Positions 1 to 11,617 of a stretch of DNA of 64,000 nucleotides are shown here, one piece after another. The notes beneath the pieces are model-generated. The model saw only the letters and a program-made list of their open reading frames with translations. It searched no databases and was not told where the DNA came from. Every line of letters starts with the position of its first letter. The first letter of the stretch is position 1. This stretch comes from Aedes albopictus. Taxonomy: Eukaryota > Arthropoda > Insecta > Diptera > Culicidae. The stretch lies in contig NC_085137.1 of assembly GCF_035046485.1 (NCBI RefSeq), positions 445,412,334 to 445,476,333 on the forward strand, in the 5' to 3' direction. The translations under genes and the position numbers were made by a program.

Positions 1-60
1 TTATGATATCACAACATTTTCGCTGCACATCAGTCCCATCGTAAAAGAGATGTACAAATT

Positions 61-356
61 ACACACTAAGATCAGCTCGGTATTTTTCCCATCTTTTTAC
101 TGAGTTTTCAACAGCAGATTAAACTCGGTACGCTCGGTTGTTTCTTTTGCTGATAATCTGTAAATGAGTTACCGAGCTCAGCTAATTAACTGTCAAAAGT
201 TACTGATGCACGGTAAATATCGTTACTGGTGAACGGTAAATACGATTACCGAGTATACCGAGATAAATCTGCTGTTGAAAACTCAGTAAAAAGATGAAAA
301 AAATACTGAACTCAGTGAAAAAATTACTGAGCTGGAACATCAGAATCTTAGTGTGT
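61..356. mobile_element. MITE with long imperfect terminal inverted repeats
   Basis: The left arm starts ACACACTAAGAT and continues through ATCTTTTTACTGAG to ACAGCAGA near 118. The right arm (about 266-356) is its reverse complement, with extra bases inserted, and ends ATCTTAGTGTGT. The middle holds repeated ACGGTAAATA motifs. There is no coding capacity. I see no clean target duplication, so the superfamily is not assigned. Confidence 0.7.
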
Positions 357-362
357 ACATCC

Positions 363-1978
363 TTTTCATGCAGCAAATAAGCCGCCGCAGCTTGTTAGTT
401 TGTCTAGCAATCGCTAGAACCGATCGATGGATGAATCATATATAAGTAAAATATTGGCATGGATTCGTACACTGATCCGTTGATTGTGAGGCATATCCCT
501 TACCTCTCGGCTATTTCACCGAGTTAGAAGATAGATTATAAATAAGATACTGCTTCTAGGTATCTACTGGAATGGGTTTGTTGACACTTTCCGGTGCAAA
601 CCAGCGTGTACATGGTGAGTGTGATAAATGTTGGAAAACGACGTAACCAAATGAAACTACGTTCAAAAATGGATACATCGCCAGAAATTACACGCCTGGA
701 TATTACAAAATTATTTGCTGTGAGCTATTAGATCTTTATACAGCATACATATCGGTTACATAATAATGTCTAGTTTGATTCTCAATACTCAAAAGTTAGA
801 AAATCTTCAAATACCAGTTTTTATAGGTACGATTTATTCTGTTTCTTATATAAAATTCCCAGAATAAAAACAGAAACTCATATGTTAAAAAAATATGGCA
901 CTGCATTGCTTTATTCGCGTTTCAGAACGTAACGTTATCAGCGATTCACTCAACACGCTATTTTTGTCCTTTTTCACGCGCTTTACTTTGATCAGTTCAA
1001 AGCATTTAAATCTTTATGGTCCTTAAAACTTGCAATAATTACCGGAAATTTCCTCCAATCCACAATCAAATGGTCCTCTTCAATCGCGGTTTTTAAAACA
1101 AAACTTATAAGAAATAAATTGTAGAATTCCCAGAAGAAGGTGAAATACACACCGAAACGTAGGACAGTAGATGCGAAAGGCGTTTTAGCTGCTTAATATA
1201 GACTGAAAGAGCCGTAAAACAAGCGAAATACTCGTCAGTACAGTCGTTAGCAGTCAGTCAAATTTAAAAATAAAGCTTTGAATATATCGTCACATACTCA
1301 TCTTCACTCGCTTCGTATTTATCTTCAACCGGTTTTCCAAATATGTTTCCAATTAAATTTTAAGAGTTCTTCTTAACGCTTGAAGCAATACTTTACTATT
1401 ATGGATTTGGAAGAAAACCGAAGAATTAGCATCGCTCAAACTTAAGTGCATTACTAGCGAACTTAAGGTGAGATGAGACGGATTTACATGGGACTCAGAA
1501 ACACATTTCCATTGTGAAAACAAAAACCGTTTTCACACATATCCCGGATTTGCTAACTTATTGTACCCGTGCGGTTACTGCTTTTATCAAATATCCTCCG
1601 TGCAGTTGAAACCCGAAATTTTCGACTAAATTGAGAACAAACACTTTCCCGTTTGCGTTTTCGCAAAAAAGTCGATCGACATTACCGAAACAATTTGTCT
1701 TACTAACAGCGGCTAGCGTACAGTTTCACCTTAACCACCAACACCACATGTTGACTCACGCAAAATTTGGCGTGCTCGCACTGACAGACCCCCAGGTGGG
1801 ATAAAGTCGTGATTGTCGGCATAGCGTCGGACTGAAAACGAAAACATCTGGGATGCATGTCGGGTCGGATGAGGAATGACAGTATATTCGCTGAAAACTT
1901 CGCTTCGCTAGTCCAACTGGTGAACTCTGATTTGGTGCTGCGACGTCAATATTAAGCGATCTCTCGAAATTCGTAAAC
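363..1978. other. AT-rich stretch, nothing recognised
   Basis: I see no convincing coding region, RNA gene or transposon terminus here. The short minus-strand open frame at 1756-1980 shows no recognisable motif and is probably chance. Confidence 0.5.
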
Positions 1979-2362
1979 AAGCGGTCCTCAAAACACGCTT
2001 CAAATTTTCAACCAAGCGGTCCTCCAAATTCACTCCTTTGAAACCATCAAGCGTTTCTCACAACTCGCTTCTGGGTTTCCATCAAACGGTCCTCAAAACA
2101 CGCTTTTTATTTACTGACAAGCGGTCCTCAAAACTCGCCTTTTGTTTACTACGAAGCGGTCCTCAAAACACGCTTCAAATTTTAAGCAAAGCGGTCCTCA
2201 AAACTCGCTTCTTTTAAACCACCAAGCGGTCCTCAAAACACGCTTTTTATTTACTGACAAGCGGTCCTCAAAACACGCCTTTTGTTTACTACGAAGCGGT
2301 CCTCAAAACACGCTTCAAATTTTAAGCAAAGCGGTCCTCAAAACTCGCCTATATTGGTCCTC
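1979..2362. repeat. 35-bp minisatellite with higher-order periodicity
   Basis: About eleven tandem units of roughly 35 bp, each starting AAGCGGTCCTCAAAACWCGC followed by a variable 15-base tail. The first three units are the most diverged. The tails recur in a fixed order (TTTTATTTACTGAC, CTTTTGTTTACTACG, CAAATTTTAAGCA, then one ending ACCACC), so the last seven units form a 140-bp higher-order repeat present nearly twice. The 74-residue open frame inside it is an artefact of the repeat. Confidence 0.9.
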
Positions 2363-2798
2363 TTAACACACTCTATGTTGCTGATCCAGATCAACCATCA
2401 TCCATTCTAGTAGACTACATGATGAGAAGGGTTGAAAAACTTAAATATTCTGCGTACTTCATACACAGAATGCAAAACTATATTGTCAAAATTCAAGCAA
2501 AACCATTTTTATGGCGCCTTAATACTGTAACTAAAATTACTATACTTATCAAAAATTTAAAAAAAATTCAAAGTAAAAAATTGTAACCGAAACTGATAAA
2601 TACTTTTTAGCGTGCACCGCTCCAACCGTTTTTTCCATACTACACTGAACGGCGGCTTGTGGTGAAAATTACTATTCTGAGGGTCAATTTAAATGCACAA
2701 CGCCACTAAATTTGTGCAGACTGAGTTTCGTTTTAATTCAACAGAATTATGTTTTCAATTTTACCATGGACTCGATTTTCAATTAAAAAAAGTTCCTG

Positions 2799-2870
2799 TT
2801 GGCAACCGGATTCGAACCAAGAATCTTGACATCACCAGGCTCGCTCGCTACCACTCAGCTATCGAACCGG
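2799..2870 (-). repeat. tRNA-like segment, probably a SINE head or pseudo-tRNA
   Basis: On the minus strand the sequence has an A-box-like TAGCTGAGTGGTAGCGAG and, about 35 bases on, a B-box GGTTCGAATCC, the spacing of an internal RNA polymerase III promoter. The bases that should form the acceptor and T stems do not pair well, so it is not a functional tRNA gene. The surrounding sequence (2361-3640) holds nothing else I recognise. A decayed tRNA-derived SINE is the likeliest reading. Confidence 0.55.
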
Positions 2871-3646
2871 TTGATATGAGAAGGAACAAAACGCACACAA
2901 GAAGCGTTGGTAAGTCGATGATCATGTTTTGCCATGGTAAATTTAAAAACATTGTTGTGCTTGTCATTACTGCAAGGCTCCTTTCAGTGTAGGCGAGCGC
3001 CAGGGCGGTCCCCTCGCTCAATTCACTCTCTTCTTACCTGCCGTTGTTTACACCTTTGTCACTTCTGCGATATTCTTCGTGTTGGTCGATCAAGATTTTT
3101 GTTAGCGCAATGGGTGATTTCTTGTGAATATTCGATATTATTGCCATGATTGAAACGACTAACATGACAAAACCTGTCACGGACGCCAATGTGCAACTTT
3201 AAACCGCTACTAAGAAATCACCCAATACGCCGATGCATTGCCACGGGTGACAACACACGTCCGACAGCACGAACCTCTCCACTACGACTGACTCGTCGCT
3301 TCTCATCGGACAGCATTGATCGGGCCCGAGTACATAATATGGAGTGGCATACGCTGTTGCCGTTTCACCCCACACAGTGTTGTGTAATTTTTATTCAAAA
3401 AATAAGTTCTATTACTTATTTCTCAGCTCTTGGCCAGAACTAGACGTAACTTCTAGAACGATTCGCTTTGGAAATCGTTCGTCGCTTGGAGGGAGTTGTG
3501 ACGAAAATCGATGTGTGTGCATTTGGGCACAATCAGTCGATTTGAAATGATCGTTGAATGTGTGATTGGAGATATCCCCCGTGTTACGTGCGTCGATCTG
3601 ATCTTCAGATTGGACTGACTACACAGTGCACATGATACATACACAA

Positions 3647-3894
3647 CACAGACAAACAGACGTAACACTCTGATAATTCCCATCGTACACCGATTTAACT
3701 GTCTATTTTAAAATTTGGTAATTGGTCAACTGACCGTGCTTGGTGCTCGCATCGTTTTTGTTCGAGTTTAACGTTTGCCCACTACCGCCACCTAGTTGAT
3801 GGTTGGCCAAACTCAGTACTTTTAGCATCGGGCGAACATGTTTCCGTGGCTATGATTTGTATAATGTTCGAAGTGTTACGTCTGTTTATCTGTG
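3647..3894 (+). mobile_element. MITE, CACAGA family, copy A
   Basis: 248-bp element with inverted ends CACAGACAAACAGACGTAAC and its near complement. The core contains ACCGCCACCTAG, shared with copies at 11358, 41084 and 52058. It has the same orientation as the 11358 copy and resembles it along its whole length. The flanks do not give a clean target duplication. Confidence 0.8.
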
Positions 3895-4147
3895 GTACAT
3901 ATCTCAATAACACATACAGAAAAAATAACGAACTACGGTAAATTTTCACCGTAATCTCAACAGCTGAACGTACGGTAAAAAGATCGGTGTTTTTGCAAAT
4001 CAATCTCAGACATTTGAATCTGTCAAAAGTACCGGAGCGTTCGATATTTCTTACAAATATACTGTAAAAATCGCAGGACGTTAGGTTGCGGTATTTTTAT
4101 ATTTTATCACTGAACGTACGGTAATTTTCACAAATGAACCGTAAAAC

Positions 4148-4406
4148 CACAGAGAACAGACATCCAAGTCCAGTTTCAAAACTGTGCAAGGAATTTAACG
4201 ATCATTTGAAATGGCAATACAAGTGGCAACACCGTGGCGGCGCTGCTATCGCAAAATTTTCATGCTGCTGTCATTGGTGAATACGATACTTATACTCACC
4301 ACTGATTGTGGCAACTTGCAGTCTGGCAGCGGTAGAAAAAAAAAATCGAATTCTGACACATCTTTTGAGTGAAAATTTGTTCTAGCTTGGATGTCTGTTC
4401 TCTGTG
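4148..4406. mobile_element. MITE with CACAGAGAACAG ends and 7-bp target duplication
   Basis: 259-bp element whose first 21 bases (CACAGAGAACAGACATCC...) are exactly complementary to its last 21. The 7-bp direct repeat GTAAAAC flanks it at 4141-4147 and 4407-4413. The terminal CACAGA and 7-bp duplication resemble the family at 11358, but the interior differs. A 7-bp duplication is unusual; P-like or Dada-like transposases are candidates, and I cannot decide. Confidence 0.85.
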
Positions 4407-4515
4407 GTAAAACTTATATTCAGAATAAAGATATTCAGAAAATATAAACAGTATTACAAGATAATACATATCCTAAAGATGTGTCTGACGACCTATGGGG
4501 TCAATAAGGGAATAA

Positions 4516-4764
4516 TTCTGTTGTCATTTGAAAACAACAAACGTAAATGTAGACTTGGATGGTTCAGAAAAGTTAAATATCACAAGAACTCAAATAAAAC
4601 CTATCGGAAACTCTCAAATTCTAACCTGTGGAAACTTCAACTATAATGAGGCAACGGAATATGCAAACTCCCATTGTGATACCTACTTCGTCAATAAAAA
4701 AGTTATGGGGGTGCAAATCGCACTTGGTCTTTTTTTATTGGGCGCAATGGCTAGTTTCCACCTG
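4516..4764 (+). other. Possible host exon encoding a membrane segment
   Basis: An open frame runs from a stop at 4513 to about 4777 and crosses a good splice-donor match (CCTG followed by GTAAGTACT, exon end 4764). The peptide has an N-I-T glycosylation motif and cysteines, then a hydrophobic run VQIALGLFLLGAMA near its end that would suit a membrane helix. There is no ATG at the start, so it would be an internal exon. I recognise no family, and no partner exon is evident nearby. It could also be chance or part of an unknown transposon. Confidence 0.25.
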
Positions 4765-4769
4765 GTAAG

Positions 4770-5389
4770 TACTGTGTAAAAAGATAGGACAAGTAATGGT
4801 CACGTAAAACTTTTGCAATCAAAATTACTTAAGCGTTCGCAGTTGATAGGTAATTTGCAGCCAGAAAGATTTGCCAACAGATGGCACTGTCATGCGATGC
4901 TGTCAGTCATGTTGTTAATTTTCCGTGCGGAATAATATGTCGATGTATTATTCCGTGAGTAAAAGTGACATTTCTCTTTCTTTTTTGTTTCTTCTTTCGG
5001 ACCAAAGACGTCAGTGTGCATTAAGCTGTTAGTACACAGGGACCTTAGGCCTGTAGTACACAGGGTCAAATGTTTGACAAGGAAAGAACTCGAGAAACAA
5101 CATCAATTTGAAGCGGAATACGCAATGGGGCCGGCAACGGAATGAGGAAGCACTGCGGTATGTACTAAAAAATCCGCAAGTATGCCACTGCGATAAAACA
5201 CAATGAGCGCGGATTTCCTGTGGTTAATTTCAAAACAACTTCAGTTCAGTGAATTGTTTGTTTCCTGGAAGAAAGGAATTATGTGAGAATCTGCAGCATT
5301 GTTCTTGCTCTGTCTTGCTCTATCGAAAGAAATCTGAGGTTTCCTAGTTCTCGAAAATTCCTAAAAGAGTTTTCAGGAGTTCCTCGAAA
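4770..5389. other. Non-coding stretch with small hairpin and short duplication
   Basis: A 9-bp inverted repeat CGGAATAAT/ATTATTCCG lies at about 4928-4954. A short direct repeat GTAGTACACAGGG-like occurs at about 5030 and 5053. Nothing else is recognisable. Confidence 0.5.
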
Positions 5390-6380
5390 TTTCCACTAGA
5401 ATGTCGCCCAGGAGTTCACGGGAATTCATCCAGAAGTTCTCCTCCAGGAGATTATCCCTCCGGAGTTTCCCGGATATTCTCGTGGGAGTTCCCCGGGAAT
5501 GCCTCCAAAAGTTCTCCGTTAATTCCTTCAGGTGTGTGCCGGGAGTATATCCAGGAGTTCCCCGTGAATTCTTGTAGGAGTTCCCCGGAAATTCCTGCAG
5601 AAATTCCCTTGGAATTCTCCAATGAGTTTAAAAAAAATCCTTCAGGAGTTTCCCAGAACCTCATCTAAAATTACCTCGGAAATTCCACCAGAACGTCACC
5701 AATAATTCCACCAGGAAGTTTCCGGGAAATTTTCCAGGAGTTCCTCTGAAATTAGCATGCAATTCTTCCAGAATTCTTGCAGGACTTCCCCGGAGGGATT
5801 CCTGGAGGAATTTCCCGGAGTAATACCCGAAGGAATTTATGGAGCAATCACCAGAGGATCCTCTGGGGCAAATCTCCAGAAATTCCAGAGATTTCTCCAA
5901 TAATTCCTCCGGAGATTCCTCCAAAAATTTCTCCGGAAACTCCTTCAGGAATTTCCCTGGAGATTCTTCCGAGGAATCCTCGGAGGAATTCCTGGAAGAA
6001 TCCTCGGAGAAATTCCTGGAGGAATTCTTGGAAGAATCTTCGGAAGAATTCCTGGAGGAATCTCCGGAGGAATTTCTGGAGAAATTCTGGAAGGAATTTC
6101 TGGAGGAATCTCCGAAGAAACCTCCCGGGGAATTCCTGGAAGAATCTCCGGAGGAATTTTTGTAGCAATTTGTGGAGGAATCTCCGGAAGGTTTTCCCCG
6201 AGGAATTACCGAAAAAAATACTGCAGGAATCTCCGGAGGAATTTCTGAAGGAATCTTTGGAGGAACTATTAGAGAAATTTCAGGAGGAATTTCTGGAGAA
6301 ATCTCCGGTGGAATAGGAATCTCCGGAGGACTCCCTGAATGAATACCTGGAGGAATTATTGGAGAAATCTCCCTGATGCC
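5390..6380. repeat. Degenerate 12-15 bp GAATTCC-rich tandem repeat
   Basis: The right half (about 5790-6360) is a run of 12-bp units of the form GGAGGAATTCCT / GGAAGAATCTCC. The left half carries the mirror-oriented type (CCAGGAGTTCCCGG). Open frames exist on both strands and in several phases and read as E/F/L/S-rich peptides because the period is a multiple of three. I do not regard them as genes. Decayed relatives occur at about 25200-25700, 30430-30660, 33560-34090, 43200-43500, 44297-44780 and 45085-45430. Confidence 0.85.
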
Positions 6381-6603
6381 ACTTCTGATGTAATGTACAC
6401 GTTTACTTTTCTGGCGCTACGAATTTCTCTAGTAGTTCCTCCAAGGATTTTTCTAGGGATTTCCCCAGAAATTTATCTAGGGATTCTCCAGGTATTCCTT
6501 AATTGATTTTAAATTTTTCCAGGGTTTACCTAGATGGTCGGTAATATTTTTACCCAAAAATGTTTCAAAATTGTATCAAAAGTTCATTAATAAGAAATTT
6601 TTG

Positions 6604-8126
6604 GATTACAAAAATGTATAAATATTCTGCTATTATTCTGCTATTATCAACGCATCCCCTGGCTTTCGCCCATCTGCGTTGTCTTTTCACTAGGCAATAC
6701 GTCTACCAATTGATGTTTATGGGCTTGCCGGACCAAGTCATGTAGCTAAGCCAAACACCCCACCTACAACTGTTGGGTAGGCACCATTGTCCCGCCCACT
6801 GGTCTTTTACAGCTAGTTGTAGGTGCATGTGTGCGTGTAAGTATTGGAGTGTGTGTGTCAGTGTTGGTGTATTGTAGGCGCCAACTCGTTCTAATCCACT
6901 CTGATAGCTAACACCCTATTGAACCATTACCCTTAAATTTGGCAATCTATGAAATAGAATGAGTTAAACGCCTGTAAAAAAACAGTCAGTTAAATCAAAC
7001 AAGGAATATTAGTATTAAAGCGAAGATACAACGAATCAACGCCCCGAACCTCGAGAGCACAAACCCCAAGAACCAAATGACAGGCAGCGCCGATAAGTCG
7101 ATCGACTGGCCACCATCAGTGAATAACCAATCGAGTAAACCCCTCAGCACAAACTGCCACCAGCTCTCCCGACCTGCGCCCAACAAATCCGAGGCACAGC
7201 CCAGCCTTAGCTTCACCTTAAAACCAAAATCTAGATTACAGAGCACAATACTTCCCAAGTAACCACGCAGCTCGAGCCGCAAATCACGCACAACACGGCA
7301 CAAATAAGACAAACACTACCACGCCCGTACAACCGAAACCGACCTAGAGTAGAGAAGGGTCTCTTTCCACTCCAACCCGGACTCAAATGCACCCACAGGG
7401 CAGCGCACCTCACCCACACCGCACTCATCCATGCATCACTGTCCGAGCCGCACGGTCACCTGGGTTGAGTCTATCTGCATGACCTCGCCCAACCCGTAAC
7501 GCAGAGTTTAAATCCCTCTCTTGCATTACAAAGTACTCCCTCTTCCCAAAAATCTGTGCGTGGTATAAATGAGATCTTAAGGCTGAAGAAATCGTCACCA
7601 ATACAACCGCCAACACTGAGCACTCAATGATGTCGGCCTTATCAACGACGACCCCCTCAGTCCCAAACCCAATTATCCCACACTACCCAAGTAACCACCC
7701 TGCTGAAGCCGTAAGCACCGCACGCACAAAGCATACACACACCGACACGCAACACCCCACACAAACCACCAAGGCCGAACAAAAGCGGAAAGCGGTGCCA
7801 CCACTGCTGAATCACGACTTTTTCAGTATAATTCAGCAATCGTAGATCCATTCCTCGACCCTACTCAGCCCTAACGGTCCATAGCAATGCCTGTCAATAT
7901 ATGCGCCTCACACATGCAACCCCTACACCCTAACAGTATGGTCACTTGGGTATCCCTGGGTTTTGACATGATGGTCAGGGATCACAGCCATCAAAACGTT
8001 CCACACTTTATCAGGGCTTACGACCTGTAGACATGATGATTTCTCAATAGTTTCAAGCTCTTTCGGACCTTCCGCTATTGGAGACCATCATGGCTAGCGG
8101 TGTTGATTACAAAAATGTATAAATAT
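6604..8126 (-). mobile_element. Non-coding LINE-like insertion flanked by a 22-bp target duplication
   Basis: An exact 22-bp direct repeat beginning GATTACAAAAATGTAT occurs at 6604-6625 and 8105-8126. The 1.48-kb body between has no substantial coding region. Read on the minus strand it ends in two copies of AATAATAGCAG just before the duplication, as I-group LINE tails often do. A 10-bp inverted repeat (ACCTACAACT, 6762-6771 and 6815-6824) lies near that end. The phrase CCCAAGTAACCA occurs twice inside. It may be a 3'-UTR-derived or non-autonomous LINE; the family is not identified. Confidence 0.6.
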
Positions 8127-8859
8127 CTGAACAAATTCCTGCATTATTTTCAATTGGAACCAAAATATACCACGTACATCTTTTCAATAATGTATAAGTA
8201 GTAATTGACCAAAGTTATGAAATAGTTATACAGAAATTTGAAATTTCTATAAAAAAAAGTGTCTTCGTGAAGTGAAAACAAAAGTATGGCGGCTCTAAAA
8301 ATATGGAGTTCCGAGGTCGTAGACCCAACGCCCAATCATCCACAAACTCGTCCCGATGTTTTGATGTTTTCTGAAGCGTATTTACATTTTCTTTTAAAAT
8401 CATCTAAAAATTGATGTTTTGGTCACCTTGTTTGCAGAGTTGATGTACACGTGCTGTAGTCCCATGTGCGGGAGCCACATTGCAAGCAAGCTCCCAGGAG
8501 CACAGTACATTTTGAGCTGAGGTGTGCGGACTCAACTATTTTGGTCATTCAATTTGAGCACGTACGTTTTCTTCCAGTGCTTCCTGTTGCTGAGTTGCTT
8601 ATCTCTATGGAGATTTATTTCAAAGTGCACACATAAACTACTCCACACAAAGTTTAAACAGATGAATAACAGCAAAAGTTGCAATCAAACGTATATATTC
8701 AGCTGATTTGGTCCTCCCGGCTTGGGAGAATAATTTGCAAATATTGGGAAAGTTTTACACAAAATTTTCAAATAACTAAACGTTAGAAAAACATTTTCGT
8801 ATCTGATTTTAAAGTTTGTGTGTCATTTAACGTTTTACTTGTTTTAGCGTGACTAAGTA
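8127..8859. other. Stretch with nothing recognised
   Basis: AT-rich sequence with short chance open frames only; no termini, repeats or RNA genes seen. Confidence 0.5.
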
Positions 8860-9784
8860 TAGGGGTGGTGGGGGTAAAGTGGACAGGTGGGGTAAAATGG
8901 ACAGGGTACAGTTTCATAGCTTTTACTGTTTTTCAAAATGTTTCAACGATTGAAGCTTATGCCTAAGCATGAATCATTATACTTTTGATGATCTTGAACA
9001 TTAAAATCAAATAAACCTCTTCAAGATGACAAAAACTTTAAAAATCACGTGGAAAATCGGAAATGATGTAAAATCTGCTTATAATTGCTAAGGTTTTCTC
9101 GTAAGTTATTTTCAAATTATTACAAGTTTTACACCCTAAACCAATAAAGTCCACGTAGAAGAATATATTTGACCGAAAAAAAAATTAAGTTTTGTAAATT
9201 TTTTTTTTTAAATAATTTTAACAAAATTAGACCGTGGGGGTAAAATGGACAATCGGTTCAAATTTCACCAAAATTTCATATTTATTTTTGCAAACTTCAG
9301 AATCATCAGCCGTCATACATATCGTGACTCGTGAGATAGGTGAAGTAAGAAGTTATAAAAAAATATTTTATATCAACAAAATATAATTTTCATCCAAAAC
9401 AGTGCTTGTTTTTTACACTATTTTTACAATAATTATTTTAGTGTGTTTTAAAGTTTGTATTAAAAGTTTGAAAACGACAATATAAAGGTTTCGTATGAAA
9501 TTTGACAGTTTGTATTTAAAAACATAGAAACAATATGCTGTTATATAACTTTTAACGACTTGTTCATTTTACCCCATAGATTGCCCATTTTACCCCCACC
9601 AATTTTTTTCACGCTATTTTGATGCACGATTTGGTGAAGAAAATAATCAAAGAAAACAACATTTTTTAAATGCAACCCCTTACAAGATTTCTAGTGTATA
9701 TCATTACCTTCCATGTTACTCGGAAAAGTAGATGGATTTTGCCGCATTTCCGCGGGAAACGACCGAAATGCTTAGGTTGTCCAC

Positions 9785-10128
9785 TGGTCGTGCAAGGGAT
9801 AGCTAGGAAGAGAATGAGTTACCCAAACGTGTTCCACAGTCGGCGCACGTCTGGTTATCTCATTCTACCACCCGTTCTTTCTTGGTCCGTTTCGGTCGGG
9901 CCTAGCAGGTAGCAAATTCATAGATTTGAGTGCGATCGCCTCTCGATCGCCGCCGCTGCCGATCAGCTGTTTTGTATATAGTAATTGAATTAGATTGAAA
10001 TATACCGCCGCGAAGACAAGAGGTCTTTCGTGTAATTTTCTGTTCGCGTAATAAATCAGTGTTGTGATTTCTTAGTCCGTCGCGAATCTTTTAAAGTGTC
10101 CGAAAACCGTAAGTGATACGCGCGAACA
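9785..10128 (+). repeat. 5' LTR of the BEL element
   Basis: 344 bp starting TGGTCGTGCAAGG and ending CGCGCGAACA. By eye it has the same sequence as the 3' LTR. An AATAAA polyadenylation motif lies at 10050-10055. Confidence 0.95.
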
Positions 10129-10130
10129 TT

Positions 10131-10147
10131 TGGTCCTTCGAGCCGGA
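10131..10147 (+). promoter_or_regulatory. Primer-binding site complementary to tRNA-Tyr
   Basis: TGGTCCTTCGAGCCGGA begins two bases after the LTR. It is complementary to the CCA-tailed 3' end of animal tRNA-Tyr (…CCGGCTCGAAGGA-CCA, from memory). It would prime minus-strand DNA synthesis. The leader from here to the gag start (10148-10875) has no coding capacity. Confidence 0.85.
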
Positions 10148-10875
10148 TCGGATTCCCGGCGAAGGTTCTCGGACACGGGCGCGGTAAAAGTGGGCAATTG
10201 CCAAGTGGAAGAACAGTGACTTTGGACTGCACCATTGTGCAATAACTGTGACAAAGACGCAAGAGTGAATAGTGTCACCATTTCGGTGAAAGTTGCGCCA
10301 TCGCAGAAGAAATTGCGCGCCTTCGGTAGTGATCAAAGTGCAAAATCCAATAGGAGACCACCGAAGCCGATAGTGGCCATCTCCTTGGCGGAACTGGACG
10401 ACGACGACGAATCGCATCAACGAGGACGATTGCAGGCCGGAAGGCAGATAAGGGAGTAGCTTGCATGAGTGTGGTGGCGTAATTTGCATGATACGCCGTT
10501 TTGAAACTTTGTGGCTGTGCATCGAATAAATCATTGAAATGCATGTGATGTGAGTCAGTTTTATTTCAAGAGCAGTAGCCCTGGTGTCCGCTCAAAAAGG
10601 TCTTGTTTGGTCTCGGTTTCGCTGGATTTTGTTGGCCTGTCGATTCTTCCATGGTTGGTTCCCCTGCTGCTGTCGTTTTTTGGGTTGAAAGTCTGTCAAC
10701 ACGGGTCGCGTTGGGTGGTTCGTCGAGTCGATCAAAGTGCTAGGTGATTGTGCAAGTGCAGTGCAGTGTAGTAGTGTGAATCTTCAACTGTGCAGTGGAG
10801 TGACGTGGTACTTTGTTTGATTGAGCTGCCCGTCTCGATCGTTAGTGCGAGTGTTAGTGCAGTTTGTGACCAATT

Positions 10876-11357
10876 ATGCCTGACCTCCGAACGCTCAACA
10901 AGCAGGAGCACCAGCTGCGGAAATCGCTGGAAGGAATTCAACAGTTCGTCAGTGGTTTCCAAACGAAGCGAGATGCGGGACAAGTGAGCGTTAGACTGGA
11001 AGCGTTGGACAAACTTTTCAATCAGTTCCTCGAGATCCGAATGCAAATCGAGCTGCTTTTGGAGGATGCAATTGGGGATGGCGATGGCGATGAAGAAGCG
11101 CTCGTTGAGCAGAATGACAAGGTACGGCAGGACTTCGAAAACAGCTACTACGCGCTGAAGTCCGAACTGCAGGCCTTCCAGTCGATTGGATGCAGTACGT
11201 TGAAGAGCTCCACGTCGCAAGCACCGGATGCGCAATCAGGAACCCAGTTTGCAAAGGTGAAGCTCCCCGAAATAAGACTGCCGTCGTTCACAGGACAGAT
11301 CCACGAATGGGTGCCGTTCCGAGACAGCTTCCGGAGTCTTATTCACGACAGTAACCT
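10876..11357 (+). pseudogene. gag: BEL gag, N-terminal part (interrupted)
   Basis: Opens at an ATG at 10876 (MPDLRTLNKQEHQ) and encodes about 160 residues. The first part is predicted helical and charged. It is followed by the KLPEIRLPSFTG...W..FRDSF.SLIH block typical of BEL/Pao Gag capsids. The frame is cut at 11357 by a 253-bp MITE and resumes in the same register after the duplicated target bases, at 11618. The structural protein would form the particle that packages the element RNA; this copy cannot make it whole. Confidence 0.85.
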
Positions 11358-11610
11358 CACAGACAAACAGACGTAACACTCTGATATTTTGCATCGTACA
11401 CCGATTTAACGGTCTATTTGAAAATTTGATAGTTGGCCAACTGACCACCCGTGGCGCTCGCATCGTTTTTGCTCGAGTTTGACGTTTGCCCACTACCGCC
11501 ACCTAGTTGATGGTCGGCCAAACTCAGTCCTTTTAGCATTGGGCGAACATGTTTCCGTGACTATGATTTGATTCGAAAAATGTTCGAAGTGTTACGTCTG
11601 TTTGTCTGTG
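11358..11610 (+). mobile_element. MITE, CACAGA family, copy B, inside BEL gag
   Basis: 253-bp element with 23-bp inverted ends (CACAGACAAACAGACGTAAC...) and a 7-bp target duplication GTAACCT (11351-11357, 11611-11617). The duplication can be verified because removing one copy and the MITE keeps the gag reading frame open. Relatives: 3647-3894, 41084-41337 and 52058-52303. Confidence 0.95.
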
Positions 11611-11617
11611 GTAACCT

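Noticed and set aside
1979..2362. Regular repeats with variable tails look like a CRISPR array
   Set aside because: The tails recur in a fixed order rather than being unique spacers, there are no cas genes, and the sequence is clearly animal.
2799..2870. A functional tRNA gene on the minus strand
   Set aside because: A and B boxes are present but the acceptor and T stems do not pair.
5452..6316. Several long open frames on both strands
   Set aside because: They come from a 12-bp repeat whose period keeps all frames open; the peptides are low-complexity E/F/L/S.
7077..7851. Small open frames on both strands in the 6.6-8.1 kb insertion
   Set aside because: Short, overlapping, without motifs; they reflect skewed base composition (C/A-rich plus strand).
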